Origin: GCA-2717185 sp964474755
Lineage (GTDB): Bacteria; Pseudomonadota; Alphaproteobacteria; UBA8366; GCA-2717185
Direction of reading: 5' to 3'
DNA: 64,000 bases
Assembly (NCBI GenBank): GCA_964474755.1
Contig: CAYYUG010000001.1
Span: 95,302 to 159,301, forward strand
Shown here piece by piece: positions 36,901 through 45,497 of the stretch (position 1 is its first letter; every line of letters begins with the position of its first letter). The position numbers were made by a program, and so were the translations under genes. The notes under the pieces are model-generated. The model was not told where the DNA came from, did no database searches, and worked only from the letters and a program-made list of their open reading frames with translations.

Positions 36901-37645
36901 TTACGCCTTGTCCTCCAAGATGCCGCGACAAACCTGTTCGGCATTGATCGTGTTAAGAAGGGCTTAGCATTTACCTCATCAACCCCTTCATTGCCCTTGC
37001 GTCGAAAAATCACGAATAACGTTGCGTCGATCACGGTATAGGTAAAAGCTTGCAGCAGCATCCTGATCGTTCGCCATCATCCCATCGAGCAGTATCTCGT
37101 TACACTGTAGACAGCCGACACCGTCTTTATTACTCGGCGATCGATAGCCCTAAAATAATCCTCATAGCTGGCGCCATAGCCACACCGATCGACCAGATAA
37201 ACCAACGACCCACGAATGCCCCCGATCGACGGAATGTTGAGCTCAATCAGGCCGGTTTGCGGCGGCATCCCCATCTCACCCTCCGCCAACGCGTGGTTAT
37301 ACGCCTTACCTGCATCTTTGACCCCGAGCGCCCTTGAGCCACAGCAAGTCCCGTGCGCGTCAGCGAATCGTGCTACATGACTATCCGGTTCGTCGTTGAC
37401 GATTGAAGTTGATATCGTACTGCTGGAAAAGGGTCANNNNNNNNNNNNNNNNNNNNNNNNNNNNNNNNNNNNNNNNNNNNNNNNNNNNNNNNNNNNNNNN
37501 NNNNNNNNNNNNNNNNNNNNNNNNNNNNNNNNNNNNAGGGTCAGCGATTACTGTATTCGACGAACTCGAATTTATCCGTGACGAGCGAACTACCCCAGAT
37601 GTCACCCAAGGATACCGCACGGGATAAACCTGTTTGTTCGATCAT
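36901..37645 (-). pseudogene. hpd: Remnant of 4-hydroxyphenylpyruvate dioxygenase (hpd)
   Basis: A ribosome-binding site and ATG (37645) remain, followed by a start reading DIWGSSLVTDKFEFVEY (family NPMGTDGFEFVEY) and a stop. Across the N gap come TLFQQYDINF (family TLYRQGDINFI), then FADAHGT..., VKDAGKAYNHALAEGE, NIPSIGGIRGSLVYLVDR, and directly DYFRAIDRRV and LLQAFTYTVI, RRKGNEGVDE, ending RGILEDKA at 36901. About 130-150 codons between the VDR and YFRAIDRRV blocks are missing, and frames change several times. It ends 24 bases before hmgA, consistent with a former hpd-hmgA-fahA operon. Frames read by eye. Confidence 0.75.
37437..37536. other. Scaffold gap of 100 N inside the hpd remnant
   Basis: Exactly 100 N, i.e. 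a placeholder of unknown true length. The bases before it end in AGGGTCA and those after it begin with AGGGTCA, a 7-base match that may be a short contig overlap. By comparison with intact hpd genes about 25 codons should lie here. The gap lies in decayed DNA, so it does not disturb a working gene. Confidence 0.9.
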
Positions 37646-37863
37646 TACCTTCTCTCCTGTTGCCTGAAAAGCTGCGGATTTTCGCGACCTGAAACAGAAG
37701 CGCTGCACCAATTATTGTTCGCCTGGCAACCATGGTTACGCGCACCTGCTCCACTTTAACAGGTAAATGTCACCCTGCCATTTTTGCACGACCCCTGCGA
37801 GATGATATAACCGATTCTGATATTGTGACTCTAGCGAGCGGCGGCGCGGGAAGGGGATTACCG
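37646..37863. other. Intergenic region between hpd remnant and aroQ
   Basis: 218 bases holding the divergent starts of the old hpd operon and the aroQ-acc operon. The plus-strand frame of aroQ is open from 37732 but lacks family similarity before 37864. No confident promoter hexamers or operator dyads were identified. Confidence 0.35.
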
Positions 37864-38313
37864 GTGGCGGACAACGCCAAAATTCTGATCCTAAACGGAC
37901 CAAATTTGAACATGCTCGGCGTCCGTGAGCCGTCGATCTATGGCTCAGATACCCTGGCTGACATCAAGGAACGTTGCCATGCACACGCCAGAAAATTAAA
38001 CCTTGAGATCGACTTCCGACAATCTAATTTTGAGGGTGAACTGATCACCTGGATTCAGGAATGCCGGACCACGCATCAGGGTGTCATCATCAACGGCGCT
38101 GCCTTTACGCATACTTCAGTAGCAATTCTCGACGCGCTATCGCTCCTCGAAACACCGATCATCGAGGTGCACCTCTCAAACATCTTTGCACGCGAACACT
38201 TCCGTCATCACTCCTACATTTCATCCGTCGCGGCAGGCGTCATCTGTGGTTTCGGGTGGCGCAGCTACCCACTCGCGCTGGATGGGATCAAGGGTATCTT
38301 GGATAAAGGCTGA
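37864..38313 (+). CDS. aroQ: 3-dehydroquinate dehydratase, type II
   Basis: 149 residues from a GTG at 37864 with GGAAGGGG eight bases upstream, giving the usual family length. Type II dehydroquinase of the shikimate pathway: NGPNLNMLGVREPSIYG contains the catalytic tyrosine and arginine region, FEGELITWI, and the HLSNIFAREHFRHHSYIS active-site lid. The block usually written NPAAFTHTSVA reads NGAAFTHTSVA here, a proline-to-glycine change of unknown effect. It is followed after one base by accB, a conserved alphaproteobacterial order linking shikimate and fatty-acid genes. Confidence 0.95.
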   Translation: MADNAKILILNGPNLNMLGVREPSIYGSDTLADIKERCHAHARKLNLEIDFRQSNFEGELITWIQECRTTHQGVIINGAAFTHTSVAILDALSLLETPIIEVHLSNIFAREHFRHHSYISSVAAGVICGFGWRSYPLALDGIKGILDKG

Positions 38314-38314
38314 T

Positions 38315-38749
38315 ATGGCAAAATCCACCGTCGACAGCGAACAAATTCGCGAGCTCGCCAAGCTGCTGGAGGAGACCGGCCTTGCGGAAGTCGAAATCAC
38401 CGAGGGCGACCGCAGCATCCGTGTTGTCCGCAACGGTATCGCGGCCGCTGGGACACCAATGGCACCTGCGCCGGCCCCCGTCGCGGCGGCAGCAGCTGCC
38501 AACGACGAGCCCCACCCGGGCTCGGTGACATCGCCGATGGTTGGCACGGTTTATCTGGCCGCTAACCCGGACGCCGAACCTTTCGTCAAGGCAGGTAATC
38601 AGGTCTCTGAGGGTGACACGCTTTTCATCATCGAGGCGATGAAGGTCATGAACCCTATCCCCGCACCGCGCACAGGCACCGTCAAGAGCGTCCTAGTCGA
38701 CGATGGCCAACCTGTTGAATTCGGCGAACCGCTTTTGATTCTCGAGTAG
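38315..38749 (+). CDS. accB: Biotin carboxyl carrier protein of acetyl-CoA carboxylase
   Basis: 144 residues. A helical N-terminus, an Ala/Pro-rich linker (about 44-66) and a C-terminal biotinyl domain with the biotin lysine K110 in EAMKVMN. Carries carboxybiotin between biotin carboxylase (accC, next gene) and the carboxyltransferase in the first step of fatty-acid synthesis. Starts one base after the aroQ stop and ends six bases before accC, so all three are one message. Confidence 0.96.
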   Translation: MAKSTVDSEQIRELAKLLEETGLAEVEITEGDRSIRVVRNGIAAAGTPMAPAPAPVAAAAAANDEPHPGSVTSPMVGTVYLAANPDAEPFVKAGNQVSEGDTLFIIEAMKVMNPIPAPRTGTVKSVLVDDGQPVEFGEPLLILE

Positions 38750-38755
38750 CCCAAA

Positions 38756-40093
38756 TTGTTTGACAAAGTGCTCATCGCAAACAGGGGCGAGATCGCGCTG
38801 CGCATCCATCGCGCTTGCCGCGAAATAGGGATCGAGACCGTCGCCGTTCATTCCACGGCGGACTCCGACGCCATGCATGTGCGGCTAGCCGACGAAAGCG
38901 TCTGTATCGGCCCGCCGGCGTCGCAAGACAGCTATCTAAACATGCAAGCCATCCTGTCCGCCGCGCGAATCTCTGGCGCGGACGCAATTCATCCTGGCGT
39001 CGGTTTCCTATCTGAAAATGCGGCCTTCGCGGAAATGGTCGAAGAACATGGCTACGCCTTTATAGGGCCGACACCCGCACATATCCGGCTCATGGGCGAT
39101 AAAATTGCTGCCAAGGACGCGATCCAGAAGCTGGGGCTGTCTGTGGTGCCCGGCTCCGACGGCGCAGTAACCGATGATGCCGAAGCAGCGCGTATTGCAA
39201 ATAAAATTGGTTACCCCATTCTGGTTAAAGCTGCCGCCGGCGGCGGTGGCCGTGGCATGAAAGTTGCCGAAGCGGCTGACGAACTACCCAGCGTCCTCGA
39301 CCATTGCCGCAAAGAAGCGGCGGCGAGTTTCGGCAACGAAGCCGTTTACATTGAGAAATATCTCAGACGCCCGCGACATATTGAAATCCAGCTCCTCGGC
39401 GACGGGGCCGGGAAGGTCCTCCATTTCGGCGAACGGGATTGCTCGATACAACGTCGCCATCAAAAGGTCATCGAAGAAGCGCCGTCACCAGCATTGCATG
39501 CAGCATTTCGCGCCGAAATCAGTGCGCGTGCTGCCGAGGCGGCCGCCAAGATCAACTATCGCGGCGCGGGAACCATCGAGTTTCTTTTTGAAGACGACGA
39601 ATTTCATTTCATCGAAATGAATACACGGCTGCAGGTAGAGCATCCGATAAGCGAGATGATCAGCGGAATCGACCTTGTCCGGGAACAAATCAAGATAGCT
39701 GCCGGCGAACCAATAACCCTCACCCAGGCAGACATCGTACTGAGCGGTCACGCCATCGAATGCCGAGTGGTCGCCGAGCATCCCGACACCTTCATCCCCT
39801 CACCCGGCAAGGTGACCGAATATCACGCACCGGGCGGCCTCGGGGTTAGAGTCGATTCTGCGCTCTACTCCGGTTATGCAGTGCCAACGCAATACGACAG
39901 CCTGGTCTCGAAGTTGATCGTGCATGCCGATAGCCGCACAGAATGCATCATGCGCCTGAAACGGGCGCTGGACGAGTACGTAATCGGCGGGGTAGAGACC
40001 ACGATTCCCTTGCATCAAAGATTGATAATTGAGCAGGATTTTCTTAACGGCGATTATGATATTCACTGGCTGGAAACCTATTTAGGTCTATAG
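38756..40093 (+). CDS. accC: Biotin carboxylase subunit of acetyl-CoA carboxylase
   Basis: 445 residues. It starts with TTG at 38756 (FDKVLIANRGEIALRI is the invariant opening), an uncommon start codon. ATP-grasp enzyme: glycine-rich loop KAAAGGGGRGMK, HIEIQLLGD, and the bicarbonate/biotin region MNTRLQVEHPISEMI. It carboxylates biotin on AccB. Tandem accBC with aroQ before and aat after is conserved in alphaproteobacteria. Complete and unremarkable apart from the start codon, which may tune its level relative to accB. Confidence 0.96.
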   Translation: MFDKVLIANRGEIALRIHRACREIGIETVAVHSTADSDAMHVRLADESVCIGPPASQDSYLNMQAILSAARISGADAIHPGVGFLSENAAFAEMVEEHGYAFIGPTPAHIRLMGDKIAAKDAIQKLGLSVVPGSDGAVTDDAEAARIANKIGYPILVKAAAGGGGRGMKVAEAADELPSVLDHCRKEAAASFGNEAVYIEKYLRRPRHIEIQLLGDGAGKVLHFGERDCSIQRRHQKVIEEAPSPALHAAFRAEISARAAEAAAKINYRGAGTIEFLFEDDEFHFIEMNTRLQVEHPISEMISGIDLVREQIKIAAGEPITLTQADIVLSGHAIECRVVAEHPDTFIPSPGKVTEYHAPGGLGVRVDSALYSGYAVPTQYDSLVSKLIVHADSRTECIMRLKRALDEYVIGGVETTIPLHQRLIIEQDFLNGDYDIHWLETYLGL

Positions 40094-40121
40094 CTTCCGA
40101 AGCCGCAGGGTCACGACCGCT

Positions 40122-40781
40122 ATGGAAATGCTCGAACTGACACCGGATATGCTGTTGCGCGCATATGCAATCGGCGTATTTCCGATGGCTGAGGACCGCG
40201 ATGACCCGGAGCTCTTTTGGATTGACCCGCGGATGCGCAGCATCATCCCGTTGGACGATTTCCACATCCCCCGCCGCTTGCGGCGCACCGTGCGCAGCGG
40301 CCGCTTCCACATCACCTTCGACCACGCGTTCGAGGAGGTTATCGAAAGGTGCGCCGAAGCCACTGAAATCCGGCCACGCACCTGGATCAATGACCGTATC
40401 ATCACCCTCTATACCTCGCTGTTCCGCATGCGAAATGCGCATAGCGTCGAATGCTGGCACGACGGCACGTTGGTCGGCGGCCTGTATGGCGTATCGCTAG
40501 GCGGTGCGTTCTTCGGCGAAAGCATGTTCAGTCGCGAACGCGATGCTAGCAAGGTTGCGCTGGTGCATTTAGTGGGCCAATTGCGAAACGGTGGCTTCCG
40601 GCTACTCGATGCGCAATTCACGACCAGCCATCTGAGCCAGTTCGGCGCACAGGAAATTCCGCGCAAAGATTATCGCATCAAGCTGGCAGAGGCCCTGAAT
40701 CTTGACGCACATTTCGACGCAACAGAAACTTCAGGAGATGCAATGACCCTGCTGGACCAGCTGCGGAAACCGGACATTTAA
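40122..40781 (+). CDS. aat: Leucyl/phenylalanyl-tRNA--protein transferase
   Basis: 219 residues. Transfers Leu or Phe from tRNA to N-terminal Arg/Lys of proteins, marking them for ClpAPS degradation (N-end rule). Landmarks: LLRAYAIGVFPMAEDRDDPELFWIDP near the start, TWINDRI, SVECWHDGTLVGGLYGVSLGGAFFGESMFS and LLDAQFTTSHLSQFGA. It starts 28 bases after accC and completes the aroQ-accB-accC-aat unit. In related genomes DUF2155 and NDUFA12 genes often follow on the other strand; here a 6.7-kb catabolic operon intervenes. Confidence 0.95.
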   Translation: MEMLELTPDMLLRAYAIGVFPMAEDRDDPELFWIDPRMRSIIPLDDFHIPRRLRRTVRSGRFHITFDHAFEEVIERCAEATEIRPRTWINDRIITLYTSLFRMRNAHSVECWHDGTLVGGLYGVSLGGAFFGESMFSRERDASKVALVHLVGQLRNGGFRLLDAQFTTSHLSQFGAQEIPRKDYRIKLAEALNLDAHFDATETSGDAMTLLDQLRKPDI

Positions 40782-41151
40782 GCGAGAGCGGCCCGTTAGC
40801 AGGCTCCTCCGAGACCAACCCATCTTTTGCCTGATACGCTGGTTAGAGAGCCAAGGCTGCACGGATTTGAGCCGAAAAAGTCAGAAAAAAGCCGATCGCC
40901 AGCACGAATGTTTTGGAAATGGTTTTATCAACCTGGCACATTCCAAATTTCTCGGTTCCAGAATGCCTGATCGATACATTTTCAGCTTATGCCGCATCAT
41001 AGGCTTCGGACATGCCCAATTGAAATAGCCTCAGTTGAATTAGCCCAATAGCCAGGCATGCTATTTTCCCTTACCCGTCGGTTGCGCCTCCTGCTGTTTC
41101 CACGCATGATCTGCGCAAAGGAACCTTTGCAAATACCAATGGAAACAACCG
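40782..41151. other. Intergenic region between aat and the accessory operon
   Basis: 370 bases, more AT-rich than its neighbours. A minus-strand frame of 32 codons (ending near 40842) begins with ATG but matches nothing known. Near 41013-41045 there is an imperfect 14-base direct repeat (CAATTGAAATAGCC and CAGTTGAATTAGCC). This is the left border of the inserted catabolic module and holds its promoter, which I could not locate. Confidence 0.4.
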
Positions 41152-42273
41152 ATGCATAGTGCAGATGTCATTGTTGTTGGGGGCGGCAGTTTCGGCGCAG
41201 CCGTGGCCTATGGTTTGGTGCGACAAGGTGTGGAAACCATCATACTCGATGGTGCGGACGATTCCCTGCGCGCGGCGCGTGGCAATTTCGGCCTCGTCTG
41301 GGTACAATCGAAGGGAATGGGGCTACAACGCTATGCGGATTGGAGCCGCGAGTCGTCGCATCTGTGGACAAATTTTGCCGACGACTTGCTGGATAACTCG
41401 GGTATCCATGTCAACTACCAAAACGGCGGCGGACTGAATTTGCTGCTAAGCGAGGAGGAACGCGAAAACTGTCGCCGCAGCATTGATATCATGCGGCAGC
41501 AGGCGGGTATCGACGGCTATGACGCCGAGATTGTCGAGCGTGACGAAATTCAAAAGATGATCCCCGGATTGCGGGTCGGGGACGAGGTCGCCGGGGCCTC
41601 CTTCGGACCGCATGATGGTCACGCCAATCCGCTACGATTGCTGCGCGCCCTGCACCGCGGGTTCACGCATCGTGGCGGACGATATTTCCCGCAGAATGAG
41701 GTCGTGAAAATTACCCATGATGGCAGCGCCTTTGTAGCGATGACGGCGACAAGCCGCTACGTTGCTCCTAAAATCGTCATCGCTTGTGGACACGGCATCA
41801 CCAAGCTGGCGCCGATGGTGGGCCTCAACGCGCCGATCCGGCCACAACGCGGACAGGTTCTGGTCACCGAACGAATTGAAACCACTGTCGAGATGGCGCT
41901 TGGTTCGATTCGGCAAACCGACGAAGGCGGTTTCATGTTTGGTAATTCGGAGGAAGAGGTCGGCTTCAACGACGGCACAACCCTGCCCGTCACTGGAAAT
42001 ATCGCTGCGCGCGCAGTAAAGGCCTTTCCACAACTCTCCAACGTCCGCCTTGTGCGTAATTGGGGTTGCATCCGGGTCCTGACGCCAGATAAATGCGCTA
42101 TCTACGACGAATCGGAATCCATGCCAGGCGCGTATGTGGCGACATCGCATAGCGGGGTCACACTTGCGGCTGTCAATGCCCATCATGTCGCCAATTGGGT
42201 TGCGACCGGCGATACACCATCCGACTTTGATCATTTTAGCGCCCGGAGGTTCGATGTTTCGGCGGCTGCATGA
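41152..42273 (+). CDS. FAD-dependent amine/amino-acid dehydrogenase subunit (DAO fold, HcnC/HypO-beta type)
   Basis: 373 residues. N-terminal FAD-binding Rossmann motif VIVVGGGSFGAAVA (7-20) and the DAO-family C-terminal WGCIRVLTPDKCAIYDE and HSGVTLAA. Start supported by GGAAAC upstream. It overlaps the next gene by 20 bases. Together with the small 2Fe-2S protein and the pyridine-nucleotide-disulfide-like flavoprotein that follow, it makes a three-subunit dehydrogenase like hydrogen cyanide synthase, opine oxidase or D-hydroxyproline dehydrogenase. This subunit is expected to bind the amine substrate; which one cannot be told from sequence. Confidence 0.87.
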   Translation: MHSADVIVVGGGSFGAAVAYGLVRQGVETIILDGADDSLRAARGNFGLVWVQSKGMGLQRYADWSRESSHLWTNFADDLLDNSGIHVNYQNGGGLNLLLSEEERENCRRSIDIMRQQAGIDGYDAEIVERDEIQKMIPGLRVGDEVAGASFGPHDGHANPLRLLRALHRGFTHRGGRYFPQNEVVKITHDGSAFVAMTATSRYVAPKIVIACGHGITKLAPMVGLNAPIRPQRGQVLVTERIETTVEMALGSIRQTDEGGFMFGNSEEEVGFNDGTTLPVTGNIAARAVKAFPQLSNVRLVRNWGCIRVLTPDKCAIYDESESMPGAYVATSHSGVTLAAVNAHHVANWVATGDTPSDFDHFSARRFDVSAAA

Positions 42274-42550
42274 CCTAGACAAACGGTCCGTCACGATCGA
42301 TTTCGAAGGAGAAATTCTTAAGGTTGGCGAACACGAAACGGTTGCCGCAGCGCTACTGGCTGCCGGTCCGGACTACAGTCGAACAACGCCTGTCAGCCGA
42401 TCACCGCGACTGCCCTTTTGCATGATGGGTGTCTGTTTCGAATGTCTGGTAGAAATTGACGGCGTTCCCAATAGGCAGGCCTGTATGGAAGCAGTCCGGA
42501 GCGGCATGAAGGTCCGCAGACAAGACGGGAAGAGGCGGCTCGACGCATGA
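42254..42550 (+). CDS. Small [2Fe-2S] subunit of the dehydrogenase triad (HcnA type)
   Basis: 98 residues from ATG 42254, with GGAGG just upstream inside the end of the preceding gene. Cluster ligands C56, C61, C64 and C77 in C-x4-C-x2-C-x12-C (FCMMGVCFECLVEIDG...C), the plant-type 2Fe-2S fold found in HcnA and opine oxidase gamma subunits. It links electron flow between the two flavoprotein subunits. It overlaps both neighbours, so the three genes are translationally coupled. Confidence 0.9.
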   Translation: MFRRLHDLDKRSVTIDFEGEILKVGEHETVAAALLAAGPDYSRTTPVSRSPRLPFCMMGVCFECLVEIDGVPNRQACMEAVRSGMKVRRQDGKRRLDA

Positions 42551-43932
42551 GCGAAACTGTCGACCTTCTGATCATCGGCGGTGGCCCTGCAGGTTTGGCT
42601 GCCGCCGTCGAAGCTGACGGTCTGGGACTATCCGTTCTCCTTTTGGACGAGCAGACTGAACCAGGCGGACAAATCTACCGCAGCATCGAATCCGTCTACC
42701 CAGACACGCTAGACCTGTTGGGCGAGGACTACCGACAGGGCGCCGTAATCGCGGAACGCTTTCGAAAATCAAACGCCTCCTACAAGCCGGGCGCTGCCGT
42801 TTGGCGCGTCGACGAAGATGGTTTGGTGGCCTATTCGCAAAACGGAAAGGGTGCAACCGCGTCTGGCAACCGCGTTCTCGTGGCCACAGGTGCGATGGAG
42901 CGGCCGATGCCAATCCCCGGCTGGACTCTGCCGGGCGTGATAACCGCGGGAGGCGCCCAAGTTCTGCTTAAATCTGCCGGTATGATACCATCCGGCCGTG
43001 TCGTCGTCGCTGGCTGCGGGCCACTCGCGCTGTTGATTACACAGCAATTGATAACGGCCGGCGCCGACGTTGCTGCGATGCTGGAAACCACCCGAGCTAG
43101 CGACTACCTATCGGCGTCACCGCACCTGTTCTCAGCGCTCAGCGCGAGCGATTATCTGCGCAAGGGGCGCAGGATGCGGCGCGATATTAAGCGAGCCGGC
43201 GTGCCCATCTATTCCGGCGTCAGTAACTTCGCGGCGATCGGTGAGGACAAGCTCAGCGCCGTTAGTTTTTCCCGAGACGGCGCCAGAACGGAAATCGCAG
43301 TAGATACGTTACTGCTGCATGTTGGCGTCGTGCCCAATACACAGATCACACGGCAGGTCTTCTGCGAGCATGAATGGTACGCCCCGCAGCGTTACTGGCG
43401 GCCGGTGCGTGACGAATGGGGTGCAACAAGCCAGGCCGCGATCGCTGTCGCAGGCGATGGCGGCGGGATTGATGGCGCCGCCGCTGCTGGCTTGCATGGA
43501 CGATTGGCGGCGCTGGACGCGGCTCGCCGTCAGAGCAAGATCGAATTGGCAGAGCGCAACCGCCGGGCCGACCCGATCCGCTACGAGCTCGCAGCGCATC
43601 AGTCTATTCGACCTTTACTCGACGCACTGTTCCCACCTCCTCCAGAAATCTGCGCCCCACGAGACAGCGACACCATCGTATGTCGCTGCGAGGAGGTCAG
43701 CGCAGGCGATATAAGGGACGCGGTGGCGCTCGGGGCCATGGGCCCGAACCAGCTGAAAGCCTTCACGCGCTGTGGCATGGGGCCTTGTCAGGGGCGCATG
43801 TGTGGTTTGACGGTCGCAGAGATAGTAGCGCAGGCTAAAGACCAATCCGTCGAGAGTGTCGGTTATTATCGCATCCGTCCGCCAATCAAACCAGTGACGA
43901 TGGGTGAGCTGGCGGCAATGGCCGACGAATAA
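42547..43932 (+). CDS. FAD/NAD(P)-binding subunit of the dehydrogenase triad (HcnB type)
   Basis: 461 residues. An N-terminal FAD motif IIGGGPAGLAAA (8-19), a second nucleotide-binding motif VVVAGCGPLALLI, a late VAGDGGGIDGAAAAGLHGRLAA, and a C-terminal bacterioferritin-associated-ferredoxin-like domain with cysteines C-R-C (IVCRCEEV) and CGMGPCQGRMC. This layout is that of HcnB, opine oxidase subunit A and D-hydroxyproline dehydrogenase alpha. It starts 4 bases inside the previous gene. Oxidises the flavin/Fe-S chain to a membrane acceptor in known relatives; here inferred. Confidence 0.9.
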   Translation: MSETVDLLIIGGGPAGLAAAVEADGLGLSVLLLDEQTEPGGQIYRSIESVYPDTLDLLGEDYRQGAVIAERFRKSNASYKPGAAVWRVDEDGLVAYSQNGKGATASGNRVLVATGAMERPMPIPGWTLPGVITAGGAQVLLKSAGMIPSGRVVVAGCGPLALLITQQLITAGADVAAMLETTRASDYLSASPHLFSALSASDYLRKGRRMRRDIKRAGVPIYSGVSNFAAIGEDKLSAVSFSRDGARTEIAVDTLLLHVGVVPNTQITRQVFCEHEWYAPQRYWRPVRDEWGATSQAAIAVAGDGGGIDGAAAAGLHGRLAALDAARRQSKIELAERNRRADPIRYELAAHQSIRPLLDALFPPPPEICAPRDSDTIVCRCEEVSAGDIRDAVALGAMGPNQLKAFTRCGMGPCQGRMCGLTVAEIVAQAKDQSVESVGYYRIRPPIKPVTMGELAAMADE

Positions 43933-43979
43933 CCAGCGCCAATTTCAAGACTTATCTTTTGGATGAGAGCCAGACGCAA

Positions 43980-45497
43980 ATGAGCACGCTTTTTAACTTG
44001 GGCGACCTGCTGAACCGGGAGAACGACACGGAAAAGGCCGCGCTAATCGATTTGAGCAGACCGGAAGGCGCGCGAACATTTAGTCATGCCGAGATCGACA
44101 ATGCATCGCAAGCTGTAGCGCGGGGACTGGTTGCCCGCGGACTAAGAAGGGGCGAGCGGGTAGCTATCCTTTCGGCAAACCGGATGGAGTTCCTTACCGC
44201 CTATTTCGGCACCATGAGAGCCGGTCTGGTCTCAGTACCTATTAACTACAAGTTTCCGAATGAGACGGTCGATTACATCTTGCGTGACGCTGACATTAAA
44301 CTGGTCTTCGCTGACAAAGATCGCGCCGCCAGCATACCTTCGGACATTCGCGTCGTAAATTTCGACAACAACGGCTCGGATGGGTTCGAAGCGTTGTCAG
44401 ATCCTGGTGAATTCGAGTCGATTAGACCGACCCACGACGAGATCGCGATGTTCCTTTACACCTCCGGCTCGACCGGGCGGCCTAAGGGTGTCCCTTTGAC
44501 CCATGAAGGACACCTGTGGGTTGTCAAGGTACGGATCGACCCTCCACCGGATGCGGATCATCGCGTGCTCGTCGCCGCACCGCTCTACCACATGAACGGC
44601 CTGGCCATGTGCAAGTTGGCCGTCGGGGCGCATTTAACCATTGTCCTGATGCCACAATTCACTGCAGCCGGCTATGTCGAGGCGATTGGCCAATATGGCG
44701 TGACTTGGCTCACTTCGGTACCAACCATGCTGGCGATGGTTTCCCGGGAGCGCCAGGCACTAGCCAGCACCGATCTGTCGTCAGTTCGCATCGCCCGCAT
44801 GGGCTCTGCGCCAGTAAGCCAGAAACTCTATGAAGATCTGCGAGAGATCTTCCCAAACGCGCTGATCACCAATGGTTATGGCACAACAGAAGGCGGTCCC
44901 GCCTGTTACGGCGCACATCCAGATGGCCTCCCGCAGCCCGGCATGTCGATCGGATACCCCCGACCCGACTGCGATGCTCGGCTGGTCGATGGCGACAATC
45001 TGGATGCCGACCAAGGCATCCTTCAATGCCGCAACCCTTCGGTCATGCCAGGCTATCACAACCTGCCCGAGAAAAGCGCTGAAGTGTTAAGCCCCGACGG
45101 CTGGTACGACACCGGTGATATTATGCGCCGCGACGAAAACGGCTTTCATTATTTTGTTGGCCGCGCGGACGACATGTTCAATTGCGGCGGAGAGAACATC
45201 TATCCGGCCGAGGTCGAGAAGATGCTCGAAAAGCATCCTGACATCGAACAAGCTTGCGTCGTCCCGGTTGCAGATGAAATCAAGGGGTACAAACCGTCGG
45301 CCTTCGTCGTGCCAGTGCGCGGCAAAACGTTGCAAGAGCATACGGTGAAGGAATACGCGTTGGCCAACGGGCCGGCATATCAGCATCCAAGGCACGTTGA
45401 ATTTTTACTAAGCCTACCATTGACTGGTACAAACAAGATCGACCGCAAAGCCTTGACCGAGCGGGCCGCCCAAGCGGTAAGGGAGACCGCCCAATGA
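43980..45497 (+). CDS. AMP-forming acyl-CoA ligase
   Basis: 505 residues from the ATG at 43980 (a TTG at 43959 is an alternative). ANL superfamily: phosphate-binding loop YTSGSTGRPKG, TNGYGTTEGGPA (motif A5), GWYDTGDIMRRDENGFHYFVGR (A7-A8), and the catalytic C-terminal lysine in TGTNKIDRKAL. It activates a carboxylic acid as its adenylate and then CoA thioester. The substrate is probably a small or aromatic acid (no membrane-targeting segment seen). It overlaps the following glyoxalase-like gene by 4 bases and lies 47 bases after the dehydrogenase triad. Confidence 0.92.
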   Translation: MSTLFNLGDLLNRENDTEKAALIDLSRPEGARTFSHAEIDNASQAVARGLVARGLRRGERVAILSANRMEFLTAYFGTMRAGLVSVPINYKFPNETVDYILRDADIKLVFADKDRAASIPSDIRVVNFDNNGSDGFEALSDPGEFESIRPTHDEIAMFLYTSGSTGRPKGVPLTHEGHLWVVKVRIDPPPDADHRVLVAAPLYHMNGLAMCKLAVGAHLTIVLMPQFTAAGYVEAIGQYGVTWLTSVPTMLAMVSRERQALASTDLSSVRIARMGSAPVSQKLYEDLREIFPNALITNGYGTTEGGPACYGAHPDGLPQPGMSIGYPRPDCDARLVDGDNLDADQGILQCRNPSVMPGYHNLPEKSAEVLSPDGWYDTGDIMRRDENGFHYFVGRADDMFNCGGENIYPAEVEKMLEKHPDIEQACVVPVADEIKGYKPSAFVVPVRGKTLQEHTVKEYALANGPAYQHPRHVEFLLSLPLTGTNKIDRKALTERAAQAVRETAQ

